From assembly GCA_041591635.1 (NCBI GenBank), contig JBFHRO010000066.1, forward strand, positions 1 through 14,960: a stretch of 14,960 bases of DNA. The letters are read 5' to 3'. Below, in pieces: positions 1-8,181 of this stretch. Made by a program: the position numbers and the translations under genes. Under the pieces are notes generated by a model. It ran no database searches, was not told where the DNA came from, and saw only the letters and a program-made list of their open reading frames with translations. Origin of the DNA: JACKOD01 sp041591635 (lineage in GTDB: Bacteria > Pseudomonadota > Gammaproteobacteria > Pseudomonadales > Oleiphilaceae). Position 1 is the stretch's first letter. The number at the start of each line of letters is the position of its first letter.

Positions 1-42
1 ATCACACCAAAACTGATCAGACAGGGTCTTGTTGATCAGTAA
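1..42 (+). CDS. pilQ: Type IV pilus secretin PilQ, C-terminal end (partial)
   Basis: Frame 1 reads ITPKLIRQGLVDQ and stops at TAA 40-42; the gene begins before the window. The peptide 'ITPK' is the usual end of the last beta-strand of secretins (PilQ, GspD), where a hydrophobic strand is followed by ITP and a basic residue. PilQ is the outer-membrane pore of the type IV pilus. Only 13 residues are visible, so the call rests on this motif and on the known order pilMNOPQ-aroK-aroB in Pseudomonas-like bacteria. Another secretin, or a chance reading, cannot be excluded from 42 bases. Confidence 0.7.
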   Translation: MTPKLIRQGLVDQ

Positions 43-53
43 CCAAGAAAAGC

Positions 54-91
54 AAAAAAAGCCACTAGTCCAAGCTAGTGGCTTTTTTTTT
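54..91 (+). terminator. Rho-independent terminator after pilQ
   Basis: A perfect 8-bp stem, GCCACTAG (61-68) and CTAGTGGC (75-82), closes a 6-base loop. It is followed by nine T (83-91) and preceded by seven A (54-60), so the stem can extend by A-T pairs and could also work on the opposite strand. It lies 11 bases after the putative pilQ stop, so aroK most likely needs its own promoter between 92 and 204. I found no convincing -35/-10 pair there. Confidence 0.9.
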
Positions 92-204
92 GGGAAATCA
101 CATTTGAAGCGGCGTATTTGGGATGCTGACTTCAGCGTTTAATAGCGGCTGTGTTTTGCTATGGTATGGTATCCTTCGGTTCATTGTATTCAAGGATTTA
201 CCTG

Positions 205-774
205 ATGGACGAAGTGACGCCAGTAAAAGGGGATAAAGTGTTTGGCAAAGTTGTACTCGTCGGCCCTATGGGGGCTGGAAAAACTACGATAGGCAGGCTC
301 TTGGCAAAAGAGCTGGGGTATGTGTTCGTAGATTCTGACAAGGAAATAGAAAACAGATGTGGCACGAATATTCCCTGGATTTTTGATGTCGAAGGCGAAT
401 CGGGATTCAGGGCCAGAGAGCGACAGGCGATTGAAGACCTTTCCGAGCGAGAGGGTATTGTTTTGGCCACAGGAGGGGGGGCGGTTCTTGATCCGGCCAA
501 TCGCGTCAATCTCAAGGTGCGTAGTATTGTGGTTTATCTCAAAACCTCGGTTGATCAACAATACGAAAGAACCCGTCGGGATCGTAACAGACCGCTCTTG
601 CAGAAGGATAATCCCCGACAGATCCTGATGGATTTGTTTGCGGTGCGCGACCCTTTATATCAGGAGTTGGCAGATTTCGTTGTTCTGACCGATAAACGCG
701 GCCCCAAAACCGTGGTTAAGCAAATACTGGACTTTCTATCGAAAGCTTCCAGAGGTGAGATGGAGGCTAAATGA
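205..774 (+). CDS. aroK: Shikimate kinase I
   Basis: A 189-residue cytoplasmic enzyme that phosphorylates shikimate with ATP to shikimate 3-phosphate, the fifth step towards chorismate and aromatic amino acids. The P-loop GPMGAGKT is at residues 20-27, the shikimate-contacting DSD at 43-45, FRARE (Arg69) and the GGG turn (90-92) also contact shikimate, and the lid arginines lie in RNRPLL (127-132). ATG 205 was chosen because AAGGA (192-196) lies 8 bases upstream and the resulting length fits the family. The frame stays open upstream to a GTG at 151, but that would add 18 unconserved residues. The stop overlaps the aroB start (ATGA), so the two are probably translationally coupled. Confidence 0.96.
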   Translation: MDEVTPVKGDKVFGKVVLVGPMGAGKTTIGRLLAKELGYVFVDSDKEIENRCGTNIPWIFDVEGESGFRARERQAIEDLSEREGIVLATGGGAVLDPANRVNLKVRSIVVYLKTSVDQQYERTRRDRNRPLLQKDNPRQILMDLFAVRDPLYQELADFVVLTDKRGPKTVVKQILDFLSKASRGEMEAK

Positions 775-1847
775 AAGAACTGACCGTCGATTTGGGTGCG
801 CGTAGTTATCCAATTTACGTGGGGGCGGGGTTGCTGGATTCTGCGGAGGTTTTGTGCAAGTTCACCGGCAAACAGGTGATGATTGTCACCAATACTACCG
901 TGGCGCCGCTTTATCTTGAGCGCGCAAAAGCGTTGTTTTCAGGGCGAGATGTTCAAACGGTCGTGCTGCCAGACGGCGAGCAGTACAAGCATCTGGATAC
1001 CCTGAACAAAATATTTGATGCCCTGCTTGTCGCTCGTCACGGTCGCAAGACAACGCTTGTCGCGTTAGGAGGCGGCGTCATCGGCGATATGACAGGGTTT
1101 GCGGCTGCCTGCTATCAGCGTGGCGTGCCCTTTATCCAGATACCAACCACGTTATTGTCCCAAGTGGACTCCTCGGTGGGCGGGAAGACGGGCGTCAATC
1201 ATGCCTTGGGAAAAAATATGATTGGTGCCTTCCATCAGCCAGAGGCCGTGCTGATCGATACTGATACGTTAAAGACGTTGCCAAGTCGAGAAATCTCGGC
1301 CGGCTTGGCAGAGGTTCTCAAGTACGGCTTCATAAGAGACAGGGAGTTTCTGGGGTGGCTTGAATCAAATATGGACCGGCTTCTGGCGCTGGATTCCGAG
1401 AAGCTCACTTACGCCATTATGAAATCCTGTGAATGCAAGGCACAAGTGGTGGCTGAAGATGAAATGGAAGCAGATGTGAGGGCGATACTGAACTTCGGCC
1501 ACACCTTCGGACATGCTATTGAAAATCACGAGGGCTATGGTAACTGGCTGCATGGTGAGGCAGTAGCCGCAGGCATGGTGATGGCGCTGAATCTGAGCTG
1601 TCGCCAAGGATGGATTAGCCAGGCGGAGTATGACTGGTCCGTGAGCCTGATTCGAAGTGCCGGGCTGCCTGTTGCCCCGCCAGCAGAGATGACTCCTGCT
1701 GATTTCATTGCGCTGATGGCGGTAGACAAAAAGGTGCTGGACGGCAGTTTAAGATTGGTGTTGCTGAAAAAACTGGGGTGGGCCGAAGTGACGGCGTCTT
1801 ATGATCCAGCACTGTTACAGCAAACGCTGGCAGCAGTTTATCGCTGA
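771..1847 (+). CDS. aroB: 3-dehydroquinate synthase
   Basis: A 358-residue cytoplasmic enzyme, NAD- and divalent-metal-dependent, that cyclises DAHP to 3-dehydroquinate, the second shikimate-pathway step. The glycine-rich NAD-binding stretch GGGVIGD is near 100-106, followed by IPTTLLSQVDSSVGGKTGVN (124-143), the family's signature with the substrate lysine. The metal ligands expected from the family are present: Glu181 (GLAEVLKYG), His244 (NFGHTFGH) and His261 (LHGEA). The length matches bacterial AroB. The ATG at 771 overlaps the aroK stop by four bases and has TGGAGG at 761-766 as ribosome-binding site, supporting a coupled aroKB unit. Nothing is odd in the sequence. Confidence 0.97.
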   Translation: MKELTVDLGARSYPIYVGAGLLDSAEVLCKFTGKQVMIVTNTTVAPLYLERAKALFSGRDVQTVVLPDGEQYKHLDTLNKIFDALLVARHGRKTTLVALGGGVIGDMTGFAAACYQRGVPFIQIPTTLLSQVDSSVGGKTGVNHALGKNMIGAFHQPEAVLIDTDTLKTLPSREISAGLAEVLKYGFIRDREFLGWLESNMDRLLALDSEKLTYAIMKSCECKAQVVAEDEMEADVRAILNFGHTFGHAIENHEGYGNWLHGEAVAAGMVMALNLSCRQGWISQAEYDWSVSLIRSAGLPVAPPAEMTPADFIALMAVDKKVLDGSLRLVLLKKLGWAEVTASYDPALLQQTLAAVYR

Positions 1848-1883
1848 TGCTATGGACTGTGGGTTGAGAGGCGGGGCGGATCT

Positions 1884-3476
1884 GTGACGGCAAACAAGAG
1901 CGTAGCCCTTGAGCAGCAGCTGGTGACGAAGTTCGGGCTCAAGCAAGACCCGTTTGCTTTGAATGAGAACTTCTTTTTCGGCGGCGGGCAGCGCCAACAT
2001 AATCTTGATACCATGCAGCATCTCGTCAGTTTTGGCGATATGGTGCTGTTGCTGACGGGTGACCGCGGTGCCGGCAAAACGGCCATGCTGCAGGCACTGA
2101 TTACCGCACTGGGCGACTCCTTGCGGATGTTGCGTCTGTCTGGGAAAGACCTTGCCGGCGAGACAGAGTTTATTTCCCGCTTGAGTGGTCATTTAGGGCA
2201 ATCACTGACGGCCAAGGTAACTTTGTCGGGTCTGCTCAGGCGATGTGATGAGGAGTGTGAGAAGAGCGGTCGTGTCGTGGTTGCGATTGACGACGCACAC
2301 CGATTGCCAAAAGACCTGCTCCATGTGCTGATTGATGCATTTCGGCGTCGTGGTCAGGGAAGCGTGGTTGGCCCAAATGGAGTTGTTTTGTGTCTGATCG
2401 GAGAGCCAGCGCTGGTTGCACAGGTAACCTCTGAGGGAGTGGATCCTGAAAAGTGCCAGTGGCTGTATCAGATACCATTAAAGCCGTTTTCAGAAGGTGA
2501 AGTGGTAGCCTATATCGAGTCCCGTTTTGTCGCTGCAGGCTTCGCTTCCCAGCTGTCATTGACGGCGCAACAGCTAAACATGTTGATGTCGAGCGGTAAG
2601 GGAAATCCCGGCAGAATCAACCGCATTGCCATTCCAGTGCTGCTGGATCGGGCTGTTACCGACAAAAAACGCGATGCGGTCAGTGCACTTACAAGCCGAT
2701 TCATGTTTGGACTGGCGCTGTTGCTATTGTTGTCCTTTATCGTTATCGCTTACCAGTACGATTTCTTTGGTTCGCCTTCGACAGTGGTTGAATCGCCAGC
2801 ACCAAAGCTTGAAGCATCGTCGCTTGAACAACAGCTTGCCCAGGCCGAGGCGGCCCACGCTGTTGCCAGTGATGTTAACGCGGTGCTCTCTGCGCTTGAT
2901 GCTGATGCATTGCCGTCTGAAGCGGTAGAGCCTGTCATGACGGACGTTCCTGCGGCGCCAGATGAATCCAGTGCGAGGAAGGGTAATGATGCTGGGCAAT
3001 CAGCTGCCATTGTTTCAACGGCTGAGCATGCAGCCCCTGATCAGGCCGAAAGCGTGACGTTGGTGCAGGCTCCTGTGTCTGTGAAAGCGGCTGTGCCGCC
3101 GGTATCCAAAACGCCAGCCCAACTACCCGCCTCGCCGGAAAAGCCGCGGGCCGCGAGCAGTTCTAACGCTGACACGCTGCCTCGTCCAGGGCGGGCCGAT
3201 GCCTGGGTGAAGGCGCAACCCAACGATCACTACACCATGCAGGTTCTGGGGAGCCATAACGAGGCTACCGCTCGCAAGTTTATCGCTGCGCATGCCGGCA
3301 AGCCGCTTTACTACTGCGAGGCCCGCCGAAAAAATCAGCCCTGGTTTATTGTGTTGTACAGTCGTTTTGCCTCGAAGGAGCTGGCACTTGCCGAGCTTGA
3401 CAAAATGCCAGCGACACTGAAAAAGCAACAACCCTGGATTCGAAGTTTTGAATCCATCAAAGATACACTTCCCTGA
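1884..3476 (+). CDS. damX: Membrane-anchored AAA ATPase with C-terminal SPOR domain (DamX-like)
   Basis: 530 residues with three parts. An N-terminal AAA domain has Walker A GDRGAGKT (59-66) and Walker B VVVAIDDAH (131-139), and its opening, FGLKQDPFALNENFFFGG, resembles ExeA/GspA ATPases. One membrane helix follows at about 272-291 (GLALLLLLSFIVIAY). Then come an Ala/Pro/Ser-rich linker (about 300-440) and a SPOR domain (about 448-522), which in this family binds denuded peptidoglycan at division sites. Predicted topology is ATPase in the cytoplasm and SPOR in the periplasm. The start is GTG 1884 with a purine-rich GAGAGG at 1866-1871; a later start would cut into the AAA fold. It lies 36 bases after aroB, probably in one operon. 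Enteric DamX holds the same position, but as I recall it is shorter and has no intact P-loop, so the symbol is given by synteny and SPOR only. Confidence 0.85.
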   Translation: MTANKSVALEQQLVTKFGLKQDPFALNENFFFGGGQRQHNLDTMQHLVSFGDMVLLLTGDRGAGKTAMLQALITALGDSLRMLRLSGKDLAGETEFISRLSGHLGQSLTAKVTLSGLLRRCDEECEKSGRVVVAIDDAHRLPKDLLHVLIDAFRRRGQGSVVGPNGVVLCLIGEPALVAQVTSEGVDPEKCQWLYQIPLKPFSEGEVVAYIESRFVAAGFASQLSLTAQQLNMLMSSGKGNPGRINRIAIPVLLDRAVTDKKRDAVSALTSRFMFGLALLLLLSFIVIAYQYDFFGSPSTVVESPAPKLEASSLEQQLAQAEAAHAVASDVNAVLSALDADALPSEAVEPVMTDVPAAPDESSARKGNDAGQSAAIVSTAEHAAPDQAESVTLVQAPVSVKAAVPPVSKTPAQLPASPEKPRAASSSNADTLPRPGRADAWVKAQPNDHYTMQVLGSHNEATARKFIAAHAGKPLYYCEARRKNQPWFIVLYSRFASKELALAELDKMPATLKKQQPWIRSFESIKDTLP

Positions 3477-3478
3477 TC

Positions 3479-3508
3479 TGCAGCATGTAACTCCGTGGTT
3501 TGCAGCAT
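3479..3508. repeat. Direct repeat TGCAGCAT, two copies 22 bp apart
   Basis: TGCAGCAT occurs at 3479-3486 and again at 3501-3508, so the copies start 22 bp apart, about two helical turns, on the same face of DNA. They lie just after the ATPase/SPOR gene stop and about 40-70 bases upstream of the putative gltB -35 box. This spacing would suit a transcription factor binding as tandem dimers. No known consensus is recognised, and two 8-mers can arise by chance. Confidence 0.35.
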
Positions 3509-3546
3509 CAATTCTGGCCGGTTATTGGCGGAATCTGGCAATATAT

Positions 3547-3575
3547 TTGTCTGGTCGAGAGTGGGCGTGTAAAAT
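3547..3575 (+). promoter_or_regulatory. Candidate sigma70 promoter for gltBD
   Basis: A -35 box TTGTCT (3547-3552) and a -10 box TAAAAT (3570-3575) are separated by 17 bases. They match the consensus at 4 of 6 and 5 of 6 positions. Transcription would begin near 3582 and give a leader of about 90 bases before gltB. The 195-base gap upstream of gltB, long for this compact region, supports a separate promoter here. Readthrough from aroKB and the ATPase/SPOR gene is also possible, as no terminator is seen after that gene. Confidence 0.5.
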
Positions 3576-3671
3576 GGCCAGCCCAATTTTTGAGGATCAG
3601 GAGCGTTTTGGTCGGGTATTTGTTGGCTAACATTCTGATTACTAAAGAGTTAAAACGCGAGAGTGTAAGAT

Positions 3672-6600
3672 ATGATGACTGGCTTGTACCGTCCTGGCGA
3701 GTTCAAGGACAACTGTGGTTTTGGTTTGATTGCTCATATGGAAGGGCGAGCAAGTCATGAACTTTTGTCTACTGCCATTGAGTCGCTTACCTGCATGACT
3801 CATCGCGGAGGTATCAATGCCGACGGTAAAACCGGTGATGGCTGCGGCTTGTTGTTGCAAAAACCGGATGAATTCTTTCGCAAAGAAGCCCGCACCCTGT
3901 TTGGCGCCGATCTTGGCGAGCGTTATGGCGTGGGCATGATTTTTATGAGCCAGGATGCGGTACGGCAGCAGCAGGCGCGTACCGAGATTGAATCGCAACT
4001 GCAGGAACAGGGGCTGGCGGTGATCGGTTGGCGCAAGGTGCCGGTGAATCCTGCCTGTCTTGGTCGCATGGCCCTGGAGTGCATGCCTCATGTCGAGCAG
4101 GTGTTTATTAATGGCGGCACGCTCTGTGGGCGTACTTTTGGTATCAAGCTGTTTGTAGCGCGTCGCAAGGCAGAAAATGCCTTGTCGCAGGATGCGGACT
4201 TCTATGTCTGCAGTCTTTCCGAAAGCGTGATCTCTTATAAAGGGCTCATGATGCCGGTCGATTTGCCGAATTTTTATCCCGATTTGGCCGATCCTGAGCT
4301 AAAAACCTCGATCAGCGTGTTTCATCAGCGTTTTTCGACCAATACCATGCCGCGCTGGCCATTGGCACAGCCATTTCGTTATCTGGCTCATAACGGTGAA
4401 ATCAACACCATAGAAGGCAATCGCAACTGGTCGTTGGCGAGAGCGTCAAAATTCAGTTCGCCTGAGTTGCCCCAGTTGCACGAAATCGAGCCGTTGGTAA
4501 ACCGCACGGGGTCTGATTCCTCGAGCATGGATAATATGCTCGAGGTGTTGCTGGCAGGTGGCGTAGATCTGTTTCGTGCCGTGCGCATGATGATTCCCCC
4601 GGCCTGGCAAAATGTCGATACCATGGATCCCGATTTGCGGGCATTTTATGAATACAACTCCATGCACATGGAGCCTTGGGATGGCCCGGCGGGCATTGTT
4701 CTGACCGATGGTCGTTACGCCGTCTGTTTGCTTGATCGCAATGGATTAAGGCCGGCTCGCTGGGTTATTACCAGGAACGGGTACATAACGCTCGCCTCAG
4801 AAATCGGCGTGCACAAGTATCAGGCAGAAGATGTGGTTGCAAAGGGGCGAGTCGGGCCTGGGCAGATATTGGCAGTTGACACGCTTACAGGTGAGGTGCT
4901 CAAGGCGCATGACATTGACAATCGATTAAAAAGCGCCCACCCCTACAAGCAGTGGCTGAGAGACAATGCCTTGCGTGTAGAGGCCACGCTGGACAAGGGT
5001 ACGCCCGAGTTCAAGATCATGCAAAAAGACCAGCTGGGCACCTATATGAAAATGTTCCAGGTGTCCCTTGAGGAGCGGGACCAGGTGCTGCGCCCCATGG
5101 CTGAGGGGGCGCAGGAGGCCGTTGGATCCATGGGGGATGATACTCCCATGGCGGTTCTGTCGCACAAGACCCGCTCCGTGGCCGATTACTTCCGGCAAAA
5201 ATTTGCTCAGGTAACCAACCCGCCAATCGACCCTCTGCGGGAGGCGGTGGTCATGTCGCTGGAAACCTGTCTTGGCGCCGAAAAGAACGTTTTCGAAGAA
5301 ACGCCAGAGCATGCGCAGCGTGTGATTCTTGCCACGCCCGTGTTGACGCCCGCGAAGTTCATGCGCATTTCTGCGCTTAACCGTCCCGGATTCAGCGCCC
5401 ACAAGATTGCACTGCAGTTCGAGCCGGGGTTGGGCCTTGAAAAGGCCATTGAGCATGTCTGCGATGAGGCCGAGCGCGCTGTTCGCAGTGGCAGCGTCTT
5501 GATTATTCTCTCGGATCAGGATATTCGCGAAAATCTGTTGCCGATCAATGCGTTCATGGCCACGGGCGCGGTACATCACCGCCTCACGGCCAAAGGGCTG
5601 CGTTGTGATGCGAACATCATCGTGGAGACGGGCTTTGCACGCGACCCGCATCACTTCGCGGTTCTTTTCGGTTTTGGGGCAACCGCCGTGTACCCCTATC
5701 TGGCCTATCAGGTTTTGAACGATCTCATCGCCACGGGCGAAATGCTGATCGACCCTATCGAGGCCAAGAACAACTACCGCAAGGGTATCGGCAAGGGTTT
5801 GCTGAAGATTCTCTCCAAAATGGGAATTTCGACCATTGCCTCTTATCGGGGAGCTCAGCTCTTCGAAGCCATAGGTCTGGCGGACGAGGTGGTGGAACTT
5901 TGTTTTAAGGATGTGGCCAGTCGTATTAAGGGGGCCAGTTTTTCCGATTTGCAGAAAGATCAGGAAGTGTTGGCCGCCAAGGCGTGGAAGCTGCGCAAGT
6001 CGATCGAGCCGGGTGGGCTGCTCAAGTACATGCACGGGGGCGAGTACCATGCTTTTAACCCGGATGTGGTAGCGACTATTCAACAGGCCGTGCAGTTGGG
6101 AAGCTACGACATTTACCGCAAGTATGCGGCATTGGTCAACGAGCGCCCCGCGGCAACGTTGCGTGATCTTCTGCGGTTGAAGGAAAGCGTGGCTCCGATT
6201 GATGTGAGCGAAGTGGAACCAATCGAGTCCATCGTACAGCGTTTTGACTCGGCCGCCATGTCTCTGGGGGCCCTGTCACCCGAGGCGCATGAGGCGTTGG
6301 CAGTTGCCATGAATGAGTTGGGCGGCCGCTCCAACTCGGGCGAAGGGGGCGAGGATCCGGCGCGTTATGGCACGCTCAAAAGCTCCAAAATAAAACAGGT
6401 GGCTTCCGGGCGCTTTGGGGTGACACCGCACTATCTGGTGAATGCCGAGGTGCTGCAAATCAAGGTGGCCCAAGGTGCCAAGCCGGGTGAGGGCGGTCAG
6501 CTGCCCGGGGGCAAGGTCAATGATCTGATTGCCCGCTTGCGCTATTCGGTTCCCGGGGTCACCCTGATATCGCCGCCGCCGCATCACGATATTTATTCGA

Positions 6601-8120
6601 TCGAGGATCTTGCGCAGCTCATTTTTGACCTCAAACAGGTGAATCCGGATGCCTTGGTGTCGGTCAAACTGGTATCAGAGCCTGGCGTGGGAACCATTGC
6701 TGCGGGTGTGGCAAAGGCTTATGCGGATCTTATTACGATTTCTGGCTACGATGGTGGAACGGCGGCAAGCCCCCTGACCTCGATAAAATATGCAGGGTCA
6801 CCCTGGGAGCTGGGGTTGAGTGAGGCGCACCAGGCGCTGCGCCTGAATGATCTGCGGGGCAAGGTGAGACTGCAAACCGACGGTGGCCTGAAAACCGGCC
6901 TCGATGTTGTTAAGGCGGCGATTCTGGGGGCCGAAAGCTTTGGCTTTGGCACCACACCCATGATTGCCTTGGGATGCAAGTACTTGCGCATCTGTCATTT
7001 GAATAACTGTGCTACCGGTATCGCCACCCAGGATCAAAGATTGCGTGACGAATACTTTATTGGCACGGTTGAAATGGCGAAGAATTTCTTCCGCTTTGTG
7101 GCTCAGGAAACCCGGGAATGGATGGCAAGCATAGGCGTGCGAACCATGGAGGAGCTGATCGGTCGTTCGGATCTGGTTGAAGCGGTTGCCGGTGTGACAG
7201 ACAAGCAGAGTAAGCTCGATCTGTCGCCCATTATTCGCAATGATCATATTCCGGCAGACAAGCCTCAAACCTGTCAGCTGCCCTTTAACGAGCCTTTCGA
7301 CAAGGCTGAGCTGGCAACGCGGATGCTCGGCGAAGTTCTGACGGCGATTGAAAACTGTTCCGGTGGCGAGTTTGCCTTTGATGTGTGCAACTGCGACCGT
7401 TCTATCGGTGCGCGCCTGTCGGGGGAGATCGCGAAACGCTACGGCAACCAGGGAATGGCGGATCACCCTGTGACCTTGCGCTTGCGCGGCACCGCAGGGC
7501 AGAGTTTTGGCGTCTGGAATGCGGGCGGGTTACATCTGTACCTCGAAGGCGATGCCAACGATTATGTGGGTAAAGGCATGACCGGTGGCAAGCTGGTGGT
7601 GCGCCCCCCTGTCGGCAGTGCCTTTAGAACCAACGAGGCGGCGATTATCGGCAATACCTGTTTGTACGGGGCTACCGGTGGCAAGCTGTTTGCTGCCGGT
7701 ACCGCGGGCGAGCGCTTCGGAGTTCGCAACTCGGGTGCCTTTGCGGTGATTGAAGGCTCGGGCGATCACTGCTGTGAGTACATGACAGGCGGAGTTGTCA
7801 CCGTTCTGGGTGATACCGGCTACAACTTTGGTGCCGGAATGACCGGCGGATTTGCGTACGTTCTGGACCAGAAGAATACCTTTGTGGACAAATACAATCA
7901 TGAGCTGGTTGAAATCCATCGTGTATCCAGCGAGCAGATGGAACCATACCGCAATCATTTGCGGGGCGTGATTGGCGAGCATGTCGAGGAAACCGGCAGC
8001 GAATGGGCACAACACATTCTGGATAATTTTGACGATTACGTGGGGCGTTTCTGGCTGGTCAAGCCAAAGGCGGCCAGTCTGAAAACCTTGCTGGACAGCA
8101 CGCGGGCCCGCCCGGAATAA
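3672..8120 (+). CDS. gltB: Glutamate synthase (NADPH) large subunit
   Basis: A 1482-residue subunit of the flavoprotein GltBD, which transfers the amide nitrogen of glutamine to 2-oxoglutarate to make two glutamates. Cys15 (DNCGFGLIAH) is the glutaminase nucleophile, exposed when the first 14 residues are removed. The class II amidotransferase domain runs to about residue 400, with MTHRGGINADGKTGDGCGLL as its hallmark. After a central domain, the FMN synthase barrel carries GGRSNSGEGGEDPARYG (884-900). The [3Fe-4S] cysteines are Cys1102, Cys1108 and Cys1113 (CKYLRICHLNNC). The C-terminal beta-helix (about 1270-1450) shows repeated glycine turns such as MTGGKL and ATGGKL. Length is normal for bacteria. 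ATG 3672 and ATG 3675 are adjacent; GAGAG at 3659-3663 serves either. Confidence 0.97.
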   Translation: MMTGLYRPGEFKDNCGFGLIAHMEGRASHELLSTAIESLTCMTHRGGINADGKTGDGCGLLLQKPDEFFRKEARTLFGADLGERYGVGMIFMSQDAVRQQQARTEIESQLQEQGLAVIGWRKVPVNPACLGRMALECMPHVEQVFINGGTLCGRTFGIKLFVARRKAENALSQDADFYVCSLSESVISYKGLMMPVDLPNFYPDLADPELKTSISVFHQRFSTNTMPRWPLAQPFRYLAHNGEINTIEGNRNWSLARASKFSSPELPQLHEIEPLVNRTGSDSSSMDNMLEVLLAGGVDLFRAVRMMIPPAWQNVDTMDPDLRAFYEYNSMHMEPWDGPAGIVLTDGRYAVCLLDRNGLRPARWVITRNGYITLASEIGVHKYQAEDVVAKGRVGPGQILAVDTLTGEVLKAHDIDNRLKSAHPYKQWLRDNALRVEATLDKGTPEFKIMQKDQLGTYMKMFQVSLEERDQVLRPMAEGAQEAVGSMGDDTPMAVLSHKTRSVADYFRQKFAQVTNPPIDPLREAVVMSLETCLGAEKNVFEETPEHAQRVILATPVLTPAKFMRISALNRPGFSAHKIALQFEPGLGLEKAIEHVCDEAERAVRSGSVLIILSDQDIRENLLPINAFMATGAVHHRLTAKGLRCDANIIVETGFARDPHHFAVLFGFGATAVYPYLAYQVLNDLIATGEMLIDPIEAKNNYRKGIGKGLLKILSKMGISTIASYRGAQLFEAIGLADEVVELCFKDVASRIKGASFSDLQKDQEVLAAKAWKLRKSIEPGGLLKYMHGGEYHAFNPDVVATIQQAVQLGSYDIYRKYAALVNERPAATLRDLLRLKESVAPIDVSEVEPIESIVQRFDSAAMSLGALSPEAHEALAVAMNELGGRSNSGEGGEDPARYGTLKSSKIKQVASGRFGVTPHYLVNAEVLQIKVAQGAKPGEGGQLPGGKVNDLIARLRYSVPGVTLISPPPHHDIYSIEDLAQLIFDLKQVNPDALVSVKLVSEPGVGTIAAGVAKAYADLITISGYDGGTAASPLTSIKYAGSPWELGLSEAHQALRLNDLRGKVRLQTDGGLKTGLDVVKAAILGAESFGFGTTPMIALGCKYLRICHLNNCATGIATQDQRLRDEYFIGTVEMAKNFFRFVAQETREWMASIGVRTMEELIGRSDLVEAVAGVTDKQSKLDLSPIIRNDHIPADKPQTCQLPFNEPFDKAELATRMLGEVLTAIENCSGGEFAFDVCNCDRSIGARLSGEIAKRYGNQGMADHPVTLRLRGTAGQSFGVWNAGGLHLYLEGDANDYVGKGMTGGKLVVRPPVGSAFRTNEAAIIGNTCLYGATGGKLFAAGTAGERFGVRNSGAFAVIEGSGDHCCEYMTGGVVTVLGDTGYNFGAGMTGGFAYVLDQKNTFVDKYNHELVEIHRVSSEQMEPYRNHLRGVIGEHVEETGSEWAQHILDNFDDYVGRFWLVKPKAASLKTLLDSTRARPE

Positions 8121-8130
8121 CGGCAGGCTG

Positions 8131-8181
8131 ATGACGAATTCGCCAGAGGTGCAGGTGTTAAAAATAGTGAGGTTTTGGTGA
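8131..8181 (+). other. Possible 16-codon leader ORF ending on the gltD start
   Basis: In the gap between gltB and gltD, ATG 8131 opens a frame encoding MTNSPEVQVLKIVRFW. It ends with TGA at 8179-8181, whose last base is the A of the gltD ATG (TGATG). Such a junction would allow terminating ribosomes to restart at gltD. Its own ribosome-binding site is poor: AGG (8125-8127) is only 3 bases away. It may be chance, since a short open frame of this length is common. Confidence 0.2.

Noticed and set aside
12..40. Inverted repeat ACTGATCA (12-19) and TGATCAGT (33-40)
   Set aside because: It lies almost wholly within the last pilQ codons and stop, and a much better terminator follows at 54-91. It may be incidental.
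92..204. aroK promoter, for example TTGGGA (118-123) with TAATAG (140-145)
   Set aside because: The -10 matches at only 3 of 6 positions with 16-base spacing. A promoter is expected here because of the upstream terminator, but none is convincing.
3599..3630. AGGAG (3599-3603) followed by TTG 3608, possible leader peptide of gltB
   Set aside because: The frame from TTG does not stop before gltB but runs into it out of frame to about 3760, with no sign of coding. No suitable ATG follows the AGGAG.
4926..6083. Open frame of 385 codons on the minus strand inside gltB
   Set aside because: Antisense to the conserved central part of gltB, rich in His/Arg/Gln as expected from a shadow frame, with no known motif.
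6798..7466. Open frame of 222 codons on the minus strand inside gltB
   Set aside because: Opposite the iron-sulphur region of gltB and composed like a shadow frame; no domain or ribosome-binding site supports it.
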